Assembly: GCF_023856365.1 (NCBI RefSeq)
Contig: NW_026042706.1
Coordinates: 51,664 to 115,663 of the forward strand
Length of the DNA: 64,000 nt
Source of the DNA: Brienomyrus brachyistius
Taxonomy: Eukaryota > Chordata > Actinopteri > Osteoglossiformes > Mormyridae
Direction: 5' to 3'
In this document: piece after piece, positions 26,901 through 42,000 of the stretch
How positions within the stretch are numbered: the stretch's first letter is position 1
Layout: every line of letters begins with the position of its first letter
Translations under genes and position numbers: made by a program
Notes under the pieces: generated by a model
Databases searched by the model: none
Seen by the model: the letters and a program-made list of their open reading frames with translations, nothing else
Told to the model about the DNA's origin: nothing

Positions 26901-29900
26901 TTAGCATATTAGCATAGCATATTAGCATATTAACATATTAGCATATTAGCATATTAGCATAGCGTGTTAGCATATTAGCGTATTAGAATATGCATATTAG
27001 CATAGCATATTAGCATATTAGCATATTAGCATGTTAGCATATTAGCATATTAACATAGCATATTAGCATGTTAGCATATTAGCGTATTAGCATATTAGCA
27101 TATTAGTATAGCATATTAGCATATTAGCATATTAGCATATTAGCATAGCATATTAGCATATTAGCATAGCATCTTAGCATATTAGCATAGCGTGTTAGCA
27201 TATTAGCATATTAGCATATTAGCATAGCGTGTTAACATATTAGCGGATTAGCATATTAGCATATTAGCATAGTATATTAGCATAGCATATTAGCATAGCA
27301 TATTAGCATATTAGCATAGCGTGTTAGCATATTAGCATATTAGCATATTAGCATATTAGCATAGCGTGTTAGCATATTAGCGTATTAGCATATTAGCATA
27401 TTAGCATAGCATATTAGCATATTAGCATATTAGCATATTAGCATATTAGCATAGCGTGTTAGCATAGCGTGTTAGCATATTAGCGTATTAGCATATTAGC
27501 ATATTAGCATAGCATATTAGCATATTAGCATATTAGCATATTAGCATAGCGTGTTAGCATATTAGCGTATTAGCATATTAGCATAGCATATTAGCATAGC
27601 ATATTAGCATATTAGCATAGCATCTTAGCATATTAGCATATTAGCATATTAGCATATTAGCATAGCGTATTAGCATAGCGTATTAGCATATTAGCATATT
27701 AGTCTATTAGCATATTAGCATATTAGCATATTAGCATAGCATATTAGCATATTAGCATAGCATATTAGCATATTAGCATATTAGAATAGTGTGTTAGCAT
27801 ATTAGCATATTAGCATATTAGCATATTAGCATAGCGTGTTAGCATAGCGTGTTAGCATATTAGCGTATTAGCATATTAGCATATTAGCATATTAGCATAC
27901 TAGCATATTAGCATATTAGCATAGCGTGTTGGCATAGCGTATTAGTATATTAGCATATTAGCATAGCATATTAGCATATTAGCATATTAGCATATTAGCA
28001 TATTAGTATAGCGTGTTAGCATATTAGCGTATTAGCATATTAGCATATTAGCATATTAATATAGCATATTAGCATATTAGCATATTAACATAGCATATTA
28101 GCATATTAGCATATTAGCATATTAGCATATTAGCATATTAGCATATTAGCATAGCATATTAGCATATTAGCATAGCGTGTTAGCATATTAGCGTATTAGC
28201 ATATTAGCATATTAGCATACCATATTAGCATATTAGCATATTAGCATATTAGCATAGCGTGTTAGCATATTAGCATATTAGCATATTAGCATATTAGCAT
28301 AGTGTGTTAACAATTAGCGGATTAGCATATTAGCATATTAGCATAGCATATTAGCATATTAGCATAGCGTGTTAGCATATTAGCATATTAGCGTGTTAGC
28401 ATATTAGCATATTAGCATATTAGCATATTAGCATAGTGTGTTAGCATATTAGCGTATTAGCATATTAGCATATTAGCATATTAGCATAGCATATTAGCAT
28501 ATTAGCATATTAGCATATTAGCATAGCGTGTTAGCATATTAGCGTATTAGCATATTAGCATATTAGCATATTAGCATAGCATATTAGCATATTAGCATAG
28601 CATATTAGCATAGCGTGTTAGCATATTAGCGTATTAGCATATTAACATATTAGCATAGCATATTAGCATATTAGCATAGCATATTAGCATATTAGCATAT
28701 TAGCATATTAGCATATTAGCATATTAGCATAGCATATTAGCATATTAGCATATTAGCATATTAGCATATTAGCTTAGCGTATTAGCATGTTAACGTATTA
28801 GCATGTTAGCATATTAGCATAGCATCTTAGCATATTAGCATATTAGCATATTAGCATATTAGCATATTAGCATAGCGTGTTAGCATAGCGTATTAGCATA
28901 TTAGCATATTAGCATAGCATATTAGCGTATTAGCATATTAGCATATTAGCATAGCATATTAGCATATTAGCATATTAGCATATTAGCATAGCGTGTTAGC
29001 ATATTAGCATATTAGCATAGCATATTAGCATATTAGCATAGCGTGTTAGCATATTAGCGTATTAGCATATTAGCATAGCATATTAGCATATTAGCATAGC
29101 GTGTTAGCATATTAGCGTATTAGCATATTAGCATAGCATATTAGTGTATTACCATAGCATATTAGCATATTAGCATATTAGCATATTAGCATAGTGTGTT
29201 AGCATATTAGTGTATTAGCATATTAGCATATTAGCATATTAGCATAGCGTGTTAGCATATTAGCATATTAGCATATTAGCACATTAACATAGCATATTAG
29301 CATATTAACATAGCATATTAGCATAATAGCATATTAGCATAGTATGTTAACATATTAGCGTGTTAGCATATTAGCATGTTAGCATATTAGCATAGTATAT
29401 TAGCATATTAGCATATTAGCATAGCATATTAGCATAGCGTGTTAGCATATTAGCGTATAAGCATATTAGCATATTAGCATATTAGCATATTAGTATAGCG
29501 TGTTAGCATATTAGCATATTAGCATATTAGCATATTGGCATATTGGCATATTAGCATATTAGCATATTAGCATAGCGTGTTAGCATATTAGCGTATTAGC
29601 ATATTAGCATATTAGCATATTAGCATATTAGCATAGCGTGTTAGCATATTAGCATATTAACATAATAGCATATTAGCATATTAGCATAGCGTGTTAGCAT
29701 ATTAGCGTATTAGCATATTAACATATTAGCATAGCATATTAGTATATTAGCATAGCATATTAGCATAGCATATTAGCATATTAATATATTAGCATAGCGT
29801 GTTAGCATATTAGCGTATTAGCATATTAGCATATTAGCATAGCATATTAGCATATTAGCACATTAGCATATTAGCATACTAGCACATTAGCATATTAGCA

Positions 29901-32900
29901 TAGCGTGTTAGCATATTAGCGTATTAACATATTAGCATATTAGCATAGCATATTAGCATATTAGCATATTAGCATATTAGCATATTAGCATAGCGTGTTA
30001 GCATATTAGCATATTAGTATACTAGCATATTAGCATATTAGCATAGCGTGTTAGCATATTAGCGTATTAGCATATTAGCATATTAGCATATTAGCATAGC
30101 ATATTAGCATATTAGCATATTAGCACATTAACATAGCATATTAGCATATTAACATATTAGCATATTAGCATAATAGCATATTAGCATAGCATGTTAACAT
30201 ATTAGCGTATTAATGTATTAGCATATTAGCATATTAGCATAGCATATTAGCATATTAGCATATTAGCATATTAGCATATTAGCATATTAGCATAGCGTGT
30301 TAGCATAGCGTGTTAGCATATTAGCATATTAACATATTAGCATATTAGCATATTAGCATAGCATATTAGCGTGTTAGCATATTAGCGTGTTAGCATATTA
30401 GCATATTAACATATTAGCATATTAGCATATTAGCATAGCATATTAGCGTATTAGCATAGCGTGTTAGCATAGCGTATTAGCATATTAGCATATTAGCATA
30501 GCATCTTAGCATATTAGCATATTAGCATATTAGCATAGAATATTAGCATATTAGCATATTAGCATATTAGCATATTAGCATGGCGTTTTAGCATATTAGC
30601 ATATTAGCATATTAGCATATTAGCATATTAGCATATTAGCATAGCGTGTTAGCATATTAGCATATTAGCACATTAGCATAGCATATTAGCATATTAACAT
30701 ATTAGCATATTAACATAATAGCATATTAGCATAGCATGTTAACATAGCGTATTAACGTATTAGCATAGCATATTAGCATATTAGCATATTAGCATATTAG
30801 CACATTAGCATAGCGTGTTAGCATATTAGCGTGTTAGCATATTAGCATATTAGCATATTAGCATATTAGCATATTAGCATATTAGCATAGCATATTAGCG
30901 TATTAGCATAGCGTTTTAGCATAGCGTATTAGCATATTAGCATATTAGCGTATTAGCATATTAGCATATTAGCATATTAGCATAGCATATTAGCATATTA
31001 GCATATTAGCATATTAGCATATTAGCATAGTGTGTTAGCATATTAGCATATTAGCATATTAGCATATTAGCATATTAGCATAGCGTGTTAGCATATTAGC
31101 GTATTAGCATATTAGCATATTAGCATATTAGCATAGAATATTAGCATATAAGCATATTAGCATAGCATATTAGCATATTAGCATAGCGTGTTAGCATATT
31201 AGCATATTAGCATATTAGCATATTAGCATAATAGCATATTAGCATAGCATGTTAACATATTAGCGTAATAGCATATTAGCATATTAGCATATTAGCATAG
31301 CATATTAGCATATTAGCATATTAGCATATTAGCATATTAGCATATTAGCATAGCGTGTTAGCATATTAGCATGTTAGCATATTAGCGTATTAGCATATTA
31401 GCATATTAGCATAGCATATTAGCATATTAACATATTAGCATATTAGCATATCAGCATATTAGCATAGCGTGTTAGCATATTAGCGTATTAGCATATTAGC
31501 ATAGTATATTAGCATATTAGCGTATTAGCATATTAGCATAGTATATTAGCATATTAGCATATTAGCATATTAGCATAGCATATTAGCATAGCGTGTTAGC
31601 ATATTAGCGTATTAGCATATTAGCATAGCATATTAGCATATTAGCATATTAGCATATTAGCATATTAGCATAGCATGTTAGTATATTAGCGTATTAGCAT
31701 ATTAGCATATTAGCATATTAGCATATTAGCATATTAGCACATTAGCATATTAGCATATTAGCATAGCATATTAGCATAGCATATTAGCATATTAACATAT
31801 TAGTATATTAGCATATTAGCATATTAGCATATTATCATATTACCATAGCATAGCATATTAGCATAGCATGTTAGCATATTAGCGTATTAGCATATTAGTA
31901 TATTAGCATAGCATATTAGCATCTTAGCATATTAGCATAGCATATTAGCATATTAGTATATTAGCATATTAGCATATTAGCATAGCATATTAGCATATTT
32001 GTATATTAGCATATTAGCATATTAGTATAGCGTGTTAGCATATTAGCATAGCATATTAGCATATTAGCATATTAGCATATTAGCATAGCGTGTTAGCATA
32101 TTAGCATATTTGCATATTTGCATAGCATATTAGCATATTAGCATATTAGCATATTAGCATATTAGCATATTAGCATATTAGCATATTAGCATATTAGCAT
32201 AGCACATTAGCATATTAGCATATTAGCATAGCGTGTTAGCATATTAGCGTATTAACATAGCATATTAGCATAGCATATTAGCATATTAGCATATTAGCAT
32301 ATTAGCATAGCGTGTTAGCATATTAGCGTATTAGCATATTAGCGTATTAGCATATTAGCTTATTAGCATATTAGCATATTAGCATAGCATATTAGCATAT
32401 TAGCATATTAGCATATCGTGTTAGCATATTACCATATTAGCATATTAGCATATTAGCATATTAGCATATTAGCATATTAGAATATTAGCATAGCGTGTTA
32501 GCATATTAGCATATTAACACATTAGCATAGCATATTAGTATATTAACATAGCATATTAGCATAATAGCACATTAGCATAGCATGTTAACATATTAGCGTG
32601 TTAGCGTATTAGCATATTAGCATATTAGCATAGTATATTAGCATATTAGCATATTAGCATAGCATATTAGCATAGCGTGTTACCATATTTGCGTATTAGC
32701 ATATTAGCATATTAGCATATTAGCATATTAGCATAGCGTGTTAGCATATTCGCATATTAGCATATTAACATATTGGCATATTAGCATATTAGCATATTAG
32801 CATAGCGTGTTAGCATATTAGCGTATTAGCATATTAGCATATTAGCATATTAGCATATTAGCATATTACCATAGCGTGTTAGCATATTAGCATATTAGCA

Positions 32901-34800
32901 TATTAGCATAGCGTGTTAGCATATTAGTGTATTAGCATATTAGCATATTAGCATATTAGCATAGCATATTAGTATATTAGCATAGCATATTAGCATATTA
33001 GCATATTAGCATATTAGCATATTAGCATATTAGCATATTAACATAGCGTGTTAGCATATTATCGTATTAGCATATTAGCATATTAGCATAGTATATTAGC
33101 ATATTAGCATATTAGCATATTAGCATATTAGCATAGCGTGTTAGCATATTAGCATACTAGCATATTAGCATAGCGTGTTAGCATATTAGCGTATTAGCAT
33201 ATTAGCATATTAGCATATTAGCATATTAGCATATTAGCATATTAGCATAGCGTATTAGCAAATTAGCATATTAGCATATTAGCATATTAGCATATTAGCA
33301 TAGCGTGTTAGCATATTAGCGTATTAGCATATTAGCATATTAGCATTCAATATTAGCATATTAGCATATTAGCATATTAGCATAGCGTGTTAGCATATTA
33401 GCATATTAGCATATTAGCATAGCATATTAGCATAGCGTGTTAGCATATTAGCATATTAGCATATTAACATAGCATATTAGCATAATAGCATATTAGCATA
33501 GCATGTTAACATATTAGCGTATTAGCATATTAGCATATTAGCATATTAGCATATTAGCATATTAGCATTCAATATTAGCATATTAGCGTATTAGCATATT
33601 AGCATATTAGCGTATTAGCACATTAGCATATTAGCATATTAGCATAGCATATTAGCATATTAGCATATTAGCATAGCGTGTTAGCATAGCGTGTTAGCAT
33701 ATTAGCGTATTAGCATATTAGCATATTAGCATATTAGCATAGCATATTAGCATATTAGCATATTAGCATATTAGCATAGCGTGTTAGCATATTAGCGTAT
33801 TAGCATATTAGCGTATTAGCATATTAGCATAGTATATTAGCATATTAGCATATTAGCATAGCATATTAGCATAGCGTGTTAGCATAGCGTATTAGCATAT
33901 TAGCATATTAGCATAGCATATTAGCATAGCATATTAGCATATTAGCATATTAGCATAGCATGTTAGCATATTAGCATATTAGCATATTAGCATATTAGCA
34001 TATTAGCATATTAGCATATTAGCATATTAGCATATTAGCATATTAGCATAGTATATTAGCATAGCATATTAGCATATTAGCATATTAGCATATTAGCATA
34101 TTAGTATATTAGCATATTACCATAGCATATTAGCATATTAGCATAGCGTGTTAGCATATTAGCGTATTAGCATATTAGCATATTAGCATAGCATATTAGC
34201 ATCTTAGCATATTAGCATCTTAGCATATTAGCATAGCATATTTGCATATTAGCATATTAGCATATTAGCATATTAGCATATTAGCATATTAGCATGTTAG
34301 TATAGCGTGTTAGCATATTAGCGTATTAGCATATTAGCATATTAGCATAGCATATTAGCATATTAGCATATTAGCATAGCATATTAGCATATTAGCATAT
34401 TAGCATATTAGCATATTAGCATATTAGCATATTAGCATAGCATATTAGCATATTAGCATATTAGCATATTAGCATATTAGCATAGGGTGTTAGCATATTA
34501 GCGTATTAACATAGCATATTAGCATATTAGCATATTAGCATATTAGCATATTAGCATAGTATGTTAGCATAGCGTATTAGCATATTAGCATATTAGCATA
34601 TTAGCATAGCATATTAGCATATTAGCATATTAGCATATTAGCATATTAGCATATTAGCATAGCGTGTTAGCATATTAGCATATTAGCATATTAGCATATT
34701 AGCATAGCATATTAGCATATTAGTATATTAGCATATTAGCATATTAGCATATTAACATAGCGTGTTAGCATATTAGCGTATTAGCATATTAGCATATTAG
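24000..34800. repeat. Segmental copy D1b (pairs with about 2.7-14.8 kb)
   Basis: Second copy of the largest duplicated segment seen in the window, matched by more than a dozen rare variant landmarks in the same order. It lacks the 1.05-kb duplication present at 13.1-14.6 kb in the first copy (the GGGTG variant CATAGGGTG occurs once, at 34481, against twice, at 13454 and 14530). It also lacks the roughly 0.33-kb stretch with the octamer pair that sits near 3.05-3.37 kb. Otherwise unit order is closely kept, suggesting a fairly recent duplication by unequal exchange. No gene or unique DNA. Confidence 0.88.
24100..26300. repeat. Local tandem duplication, about 1.60 kb
   Basis: Markers repeat about 1600 bp apart: ACCATAG at 24202 and 25802, AATATGCATATT at 24534 and 26137 (1603 bp) and TTGAA at 24920 and 26539 (1619 bp). 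The counterpart in the first large copy has ACCATAG at 2918 and 4844 (1926 bp), the difference being a roughly 0.33-kb stretch with the octamer pair. The two halves carry the same order of TTAGCACA, TTAGTATA, TTAGCATC and GCATG-module variants. Confidence 0.8.
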
Positions 34801-37000
34801 CATATTAACATAGCATATTAGCATATTAGCATATTAGCATATTAGCATATTAGCATAGTATATTAGCATATTAGCATAGCGTGTTAGCATATTAGCGTAT
34901 TAGCATATTAGCATATTAGCATACCATATTAGCATATTAGCATATTAGCATATTAGCATAGCGTGTTAGCATATTAGCATATTAGCATATTAGCATATTA
35001 GCATAGTGTGTTAACATATTAGCGGATTAGCATATTAGCATATTAGCATAGCATATTAGCATATTAGCATAGCGTGTTAGCATATTAGCATATTAGCATA
35101 TTAGCATATTAGCATAGCGTGTTAGCATATTAGCGTATTAGCATATTAGCATATTAGCATAGCATATTAGCATATTAGCATATTAGCATAGCGTGTTAGC
35201 ATATTAGCGTATTAGCGTATTAGCATATTAGCATATTAGCATATTAGCATAGCATATTAGCATATTAGCATATTAGCATATTAGCATATTAGCATAGCGT
35301 GTTAGCATATTAGCGTATTAGCATATTAACATATTAGCATAGCATATTAGCATATTAGCATAGCATATTAGCATATTAGCATATTAGCATAGCATATTAG
35401 CATATTAGCATATTAGCATATTAGCATATTAGCTTAGCGTATTAGCATATTAACATATTAGTATGTTAGCATATTAGCATAGCATCTTAGCATATTAGCA
35501 TATTAGCATATTAGTATATTAGCATATTAGCATAGCGTGTTAGCATAGCGTATTAGCATATTAGCATATTAGCATAGCATATTAGCGTATTAGCATATTA
35601 GCATATTAGCATAGCATATTAGCATATTAGCATATTAGCATATTAGCATATTAGCATAGCGTGTTAGCATATTAGCATATTAGCATAGCATATTAGCATA
35701 TTAGCATAGCGTGTTAGCATATTAGCGTATTAGCATATTAGCATAGCATATTAGTGTATTAGCATAGCATATTAGCATATTAGCATATTAGCATATTAGC
35801 ATAGCGTGTTAGCATATTAGTGTATTAGTATATTAGCATATTAGCATATTAGCATATTAGCATAGCGTGTTAGCATATTAGCATATTAGCATATTAGCAC
35901 ATTAGCATAGCATATTAGCATATTAACATATTAGCATATTAGCATAATAGCATATTAGCATAGTATGTTAATATATTAGCGTGTTAGCATATTAGCATGT
36001 TAGCATATTAGCATAGTATATTAGCATATTAGCATATTAGCATAGCATATTAGCATAGCGTGTTAGCATATTAGCGTATAAGCATATTAGCATATTAGCA
36101 TATTAGCATATTAGTATAGCGTGTTAGCATATTAGCATATTAGCATATTAGCATATTGGCATAGCATATTGGCATATTAGCATATTAGCATGTTAGCATA
36201 GCGTGTTAGCATATTAGCGTATTAGCATATTAGCATATTAGCATATTAGCATATTAGCATAGCGTGTTAGCATATTAGCATATTAGCATAATAGCATATT
36301 AGCATATTAGCATAGCGTGTTAGCATATTAGCGTTTTAGCATATTAGCATATTAGCATAGCATATTAGTATTTTAGCATAGCATATTAGCATATTAGCAT
36401 ATTAGCATATTAATATATTAGCATAGCGTGTTAGCATATTAGCGTATTAGCATATTAGCGTATTAGCATATTAGCATATTAGCATATTAGCATAGCATAT
36501 TAGCATATTAGCACATTAGCATATTAGCATACTAGCATATTAGCATATTAGCATAGCGTGTTAGCATAGCGTATTAGCATATTAGCATATTAGCATAGCA
36601 TATTAGCATATTAGCATATTAGCATATTAGCATATTAGCATATTAGCATATTAGCATAGCGTGTTAGCATATTAGCATATTAGTATACTAGCATATTAGC
36701 ATATTAGCATAGCGTGTTAGCATAGCGTATTAGCATATTAGCATATTAGCATAGCATATTAGCATATTAGCATATTAGCATATTAGCACATTAACATAGC
36801 ATATTAGCATATTAACATATTAGCATATTAGCATATTAGCATATTAGCATAGCGTGTTAGCATATTAGCGTATTAGCATATTAGCATATTAGCATAGAAT
36901 ATTAGCATATTAGCATATTAGCATATTAGCATAGCGTGTTAGCATATTAGCATATTAGCATATTAGCATATTAGAATATTAGCATAGCGTGTTAGCATAT
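34800..37000. repeat. Array segment related to 7.2-9.3 and 28.2-30.2 kb
   Basis: CATACCAT at 34920 and AGCTTAGCG at 35431 match 7267/7806 and 28217/28771, at offsets of about 27.6 and 6.7 kb. The related GTATGTTAA cassette has a diverged form here (ATGTTAATAT at about 35967). After AGCTTAGCG the wording differs: TTAACATA follows, where the other two copies have TTAACGTA. So this is an older third copy. Confidence 0.75.
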
Positions 37001-40000
37001 TAGCATATTAACACAGCATAGCATATTAGCATATTAACATAGCATATTAGCATAATAGCATATTAGCATAGCATGTTAACATATTAGCGTGTTAGCGTAT
37101 TAGCATATTAGCATATTAGCATAGTATATTAGCATATTAGCATATTAGCATAGCATATTAGCATAGCGTGTTACCATATTTGCGTATTAGCATATTAGCA
37201 TATTAGCATATTAGCATAGCGTGTTAGCATATTAGCATATTAGCATATTAACATATTGGCATATTAGCATATTAGCATATTAGCATAGCGTGTTAGCATA
37301 TTAGCGTATTAGCATATTAGCATATTAGCAAATTAGCATATTAGCATATTACCTTAGCGTGTTAGCATATTAGCATATTAGCATATTAGCATATTAGCAT
37401 AGCGTGTTAGCATATTAGTGTATTAGCATATTAGCATATTAGCATATTAGCATAGCATATTAGTATATTAGCATAGCATATTAGCATATTAGCATATTAG
37501 CATATTAGCATATTAACATAGCGTGTTAGCATATTATCGTATTAGCATATTATCGTATTAGTATATTATCGTATTAGCATATTAGCATATTAGCATAGTA
37601 TATTAGCATATTAGCATATTAGCATATTAGCATATTAGCATAGCGTGTTAGCATATTAGCATACTAGCATATTAGCATAGCGTGTTAGCATATTAGCGTA
37701 TTAGCATATTAGCATATTAGCATATTAGCATATTAGCATAGCGTATTAGCAAATTAGCATATTAGCATATTAGCATATTAGCATAGCGTGTTAGCATATT
37801 AGCATATTAGTATATTAGCATATTAGCATATTAGCATATTAGCATATTAGCATATTAGCATATTAGCATTGAATATTAGCATATTAGCATATTAGCATAT
37901 TAGCATATTAGCATATTAGCATATTAGCATAGCGTGTTAGCATATTAGCATATTAGCATATTAGCATATTAGCATGGCGTGTTAGCATATTAGCATATTA
38001 GCACATTAGCATAGCATATTAGCATATTAACATATTAGCATATTAGCATAATAGCATATTAGCATAGCATGTTAACATATTAGCGTATTAGCGTATTAGC
38101 GTATTAGCATATTAGCATATTAGCATATTAGCATTGAATATTAGCATATTAGCATATTAGCATATTAGCATATTAGTATAGCGTGTTAGCATATTAGCAT
38201 ATTAGCATATTAGCATATTAGCATAGCGTGTTAGCATATTAGCATATTAGCACATTAGCATAGCATATTAGCATATTAACATATTAGCATATTAGCATAA
38301 TAGCATATTAGCATAGCATGTTAACATAGCGTATTAGCGTATTAGCATATTAGCATATTAGCATAGCGTGTTAGCATATTAGCGTATTAACATAGCATAT
38401 TAGCATAGCATATTAGCATATTAGCATATTAGCATAGCATATTAGCATATTAGCATAGCGTGTTAGCATATTAGCGTCAGCATATTAGCATATTAGCATA
38501 GCATATTAGCATATTAGCATATTAGCATATTAGCGTATTAGAATATGCATATTAGCATAGCATATTAGCATATTAGCATATTAGCATGTTAGCATATTAG
38601 CATATTAACATAGCATATTAGCATAGCGTGTTAGCATATTAGCGTATTAGCATATTAGCATATTAGCATAGCATATTAGCATATTAGCATATTAGCATAT
38701 TAGCATAGCATATTAGCATATTAGCATAGCATCTTAGCATATTAGCATAGCGTGTTAGCATATTAGCATATTAGCATATTAGCATAGCGTGTTAACATAT
38801 TAGCGGATTAGCATATTAGCATATTAGCATAGCATATTAGCATAGCATATTAGCATAGCATATTAGCATATTAGCATAGCGTGTTAGCATATTAGCATAT
38901 TAGCATATTAGCATATTAGCATATTAGCATAGCGTGTTAGCATATTAGCGTATTAGCATATTAGCATATTAGCATAGCATATTAGCATATTAGCATATTA
39001 GCATATTAGCATAGCGTGTTAGCATATTAGCGTATTAGCATATTAGCATATTAGCATAGCATATTAGCATATTAGCATATTAGCATATTAGCATAGCGTG
39101 TTAGCATATTAGCGTATTAGCATATTAGCATAGCATATTAGCATAGCATATTAGCATATTAGCATAGCATCTTAGCATATTAGCATATTAGCATATTAGC
39201 ATAGCGTGTTAGCATAGCGTATTAGCATATTAGCATATTAGCATAGCATATTAGCGTATTAGCATATTAGCATATTAGCATAGCATATTAGCATATTAGC
39301 ATATTAGCATAGCGTGTTAGTATATTAGCATATTAGCATATTATCATATTAGCATATTAGCATAGCGTGTTAGCATATTAACGTATTAGCATATTAACAT
39401 ATTAGCATAGCATATTAGGATATTAGCATAGCATATTAGCATATTAGCATATTAGCATATTAGTATAGCGTGTTAGCATAGCGTATTAGCATATTAGCAT
39501 ATTAGCATTGCATATTAGCATATTAGCATATTAGCATACTAGCATATTAGCATATTAGCATAGCGTGTTAGCATATTAGCGTATTAGCATATTAGCATAT
39601 TAGCATATTAGCATACTAGCATATTAGCATATTAGCATAGCGTGTTGGCATAGCGTATTAGCATATTAGCATATTAGCATAGCATATTAGCATATTAGCA
39701 TATTAGCATATTAGCATATTAGTATAGCGTGTTAGCATATTAGCATATTAGGATATTAGCATACTAGCATATTAGCATATTAGCATAGCGTGTTAGCATA
39801 TTAGCGTATTAGCATATTAGCATATTAGCATAGCATATTAGCATATTAGCATATTAGCATATTAGCATAGCGTATTAGCATATTAGCATATTAGCATATT
39901 AGCATATTAGCATATTAGCATATTAGCATAGCGTGTTAGCATATTAGCGTATTAGGATATTAGCATATTAGCTTTAGAATATTAGCATATTAGCATATTA

Positions 40001-40300
40001 GCATATTAGCATATTAGCATATTAGCATATTAGCATAGCGTGTTAGCATATTAGCATATTAGCATATTAGCATATTAGCATATTAGCATAGCGTGTTAGC
40101 ATATTAGCATATTAACACATTAGCATAGCATATTAGCATATTAACATAGCATATTAGCATAATAGCATATTAGCATAGCATGTTAACATATTAGCGTGTT
40201 GGCGTATTAGCATATTAGCATATTAGCATAGTATATTAGCATATTAGCATATTAGCATAGCATATTAGCATAGCGTGTTACCATATTTGCATATTAGCAT
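37000..40300. repeat. Segmental copy D4a (pairs with about 60.65-64.0 kb)
   Basis: Markers ATGTTAAC 37073, GTGTTACC 37168, GCGTCAGC 38474, CATTGCATATT 39506 and GCTTTAG 39971 pair with 60716, 60811, 61886, 63186 and 63660, at offsets of 23643, 23643, 23412, 23680 and 23689. The dip at 61886 reflects local unit loss between the two. GCTTTAGAATATT is one of the rarest landmarks, seen only at 39971, 58611 and 63660, so these three regions share a recent ancestor. Confidence 0.82.
37535..37574. repeat. Local 16-bp triplication with TTATCGTA units
   Basis: The variant TATCGT occurs at 37535, 37551 and 37567, exactly 16 bp apart, alternating with A or TTAGTATA units. A single TTATCGTA occurs in related cassettes near 5827, 12068, 26786 and 33060. 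The tripling is therefore a fresh expansion by two 8-bp units, a small example of how the array grows. Confidence 0.8.
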
Positions 40301-42000
40301 ATTAGCATATTAGCATATTAGCATATTAGCATAGCGTGTTAGCATATTAGCATATTAGCATATTAGCATATTGGCATATTAGCATATTAGCATATTAGCA
40401 TAGCGTGTTAGCATATTAGCGTATTAGCATATTAGCATATTAGCATATTAGCATATTAGCATAGCGTGTTAGCATATTAGCATATTAGCTTATTAGCATA
40501 TTAGCATAGCGTGTTAGCATATTAGCATATTAGCATATTAGCATATTAGCATAGCGTGTTTGCATATTAGCATATTAGCATACTAGCATATTAGCATAGC
40601 GTGTTAGCATATTAGCGTATTAGCATATTAGCATATTAGCATATTAGCATATTAGCATATTAGCATAGCGTATTAGCAAATTAGCATATTAGCATATTAG
40701 CATATTAGCATAGCGTGTTAGCATATTAGCATATTAGCATATTAGCATATTAGCATATTAGCATATTAGCATATTAGCATTGAATATTAGCATATTAGCA
40801 TATTAGCATATTAGCATATTAGCATATTAGCATATTAGCATAGCGTGTTAGCTTATTAGCATATTAGCATATTAGCATATTAGCATAGCGTGTTAGCATA
40901 TTAGCATATTAGCACATTAGCATAGCATATTAGCATATTAACATATTAGCATATTAGCATAATAGCATATTAGCATAGCATGTTAACATATTAGCGTATT
41001 AGCGTATTAGCGTATTAGCATATTAGCATATTAGCATATTAGCATAGAATATTAGCATATTAGCATATTAGCATATTAGCATATTAGCATATTAGCATAT
41101 TAGCATATTAGCATAGCGTGTTAGCATAGCGTGTTAGCATATTAGCGTATTAGCATATTGGCATATTAGCATATTAGCATAGCATATTAGCATCTTAGCA
41201 TATTAGCATATTAGCATAGCGTGTTAGCGTATTAGCGTATTAGCATATTAGCGTATTAGCATATTAGCGTATTAGCATATTAGCATAGTATATTAGCATA
41301 TTAGCATATTAGCATAGCATATTAGCATAGCGTGTTAGCATAGCGTATTAGCATATTAGCATATTAGCATATTAGCATAGCATATTAGCATAGCATATTA
41401 GCATATTAGCATATTAGCATAGCATGTTAGCATATTAGCATATTAGCATATTAGCAAATTAGCATATTAGCATATTAGCATATTAGCATAGCGTGTTAGC
41501 ATATTTGCATATTAGCATATTAGCATATTAGCATATTAGCATAGCGTGTTAGCATATTAGCGTATTAGCATATTAGCATATTAGCATAGCATATTAGTAT
41601 ATTAGCATAGCATATTAGCATATTAGCATATAAGCATATTAATATATTAGCATAGCGTGTTAGCATATTAGCGTATTAGCATATTAGCATATTAGCATAG
41701 CATATTAGCATATTAGCATAGCATATTAGCATATTAGCACATTAGCATATTAGCATACTAGCATAGCATATTAGCATAGCGTGTTAGCATATTAGCGTAT
41801 TAGCATATTAGCATATTAGCATAGCATATTAGCATATTAGCATATTAGCATATTAGCATATTAGCATAGCGTGTTAGCATATTAGCATATTAGTATAATA
41901 GCATATTAGCATATTAGCATAGCGTGTTAGCATATTAGCATATTAGCATATTAGCATATTAGCATAGCATATTAGCATATTAGCATATTAGCATATTAGC
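38600..42000. repeat. Segmental copy D5a (pairs with about 57.2-60.6 kb)
   Basis: CATTGCATATT 39506 with 58138, GCTTTAG 39971 with 58611, GTGTTACC 40275 with 58891 and GCAAATT 41454 with 60029 give offsets of 18632, 18640, 18616 and 18575. The partner at 57-60 kb carries many private one-base indels that this copy lacks. Confidence 0.82.
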
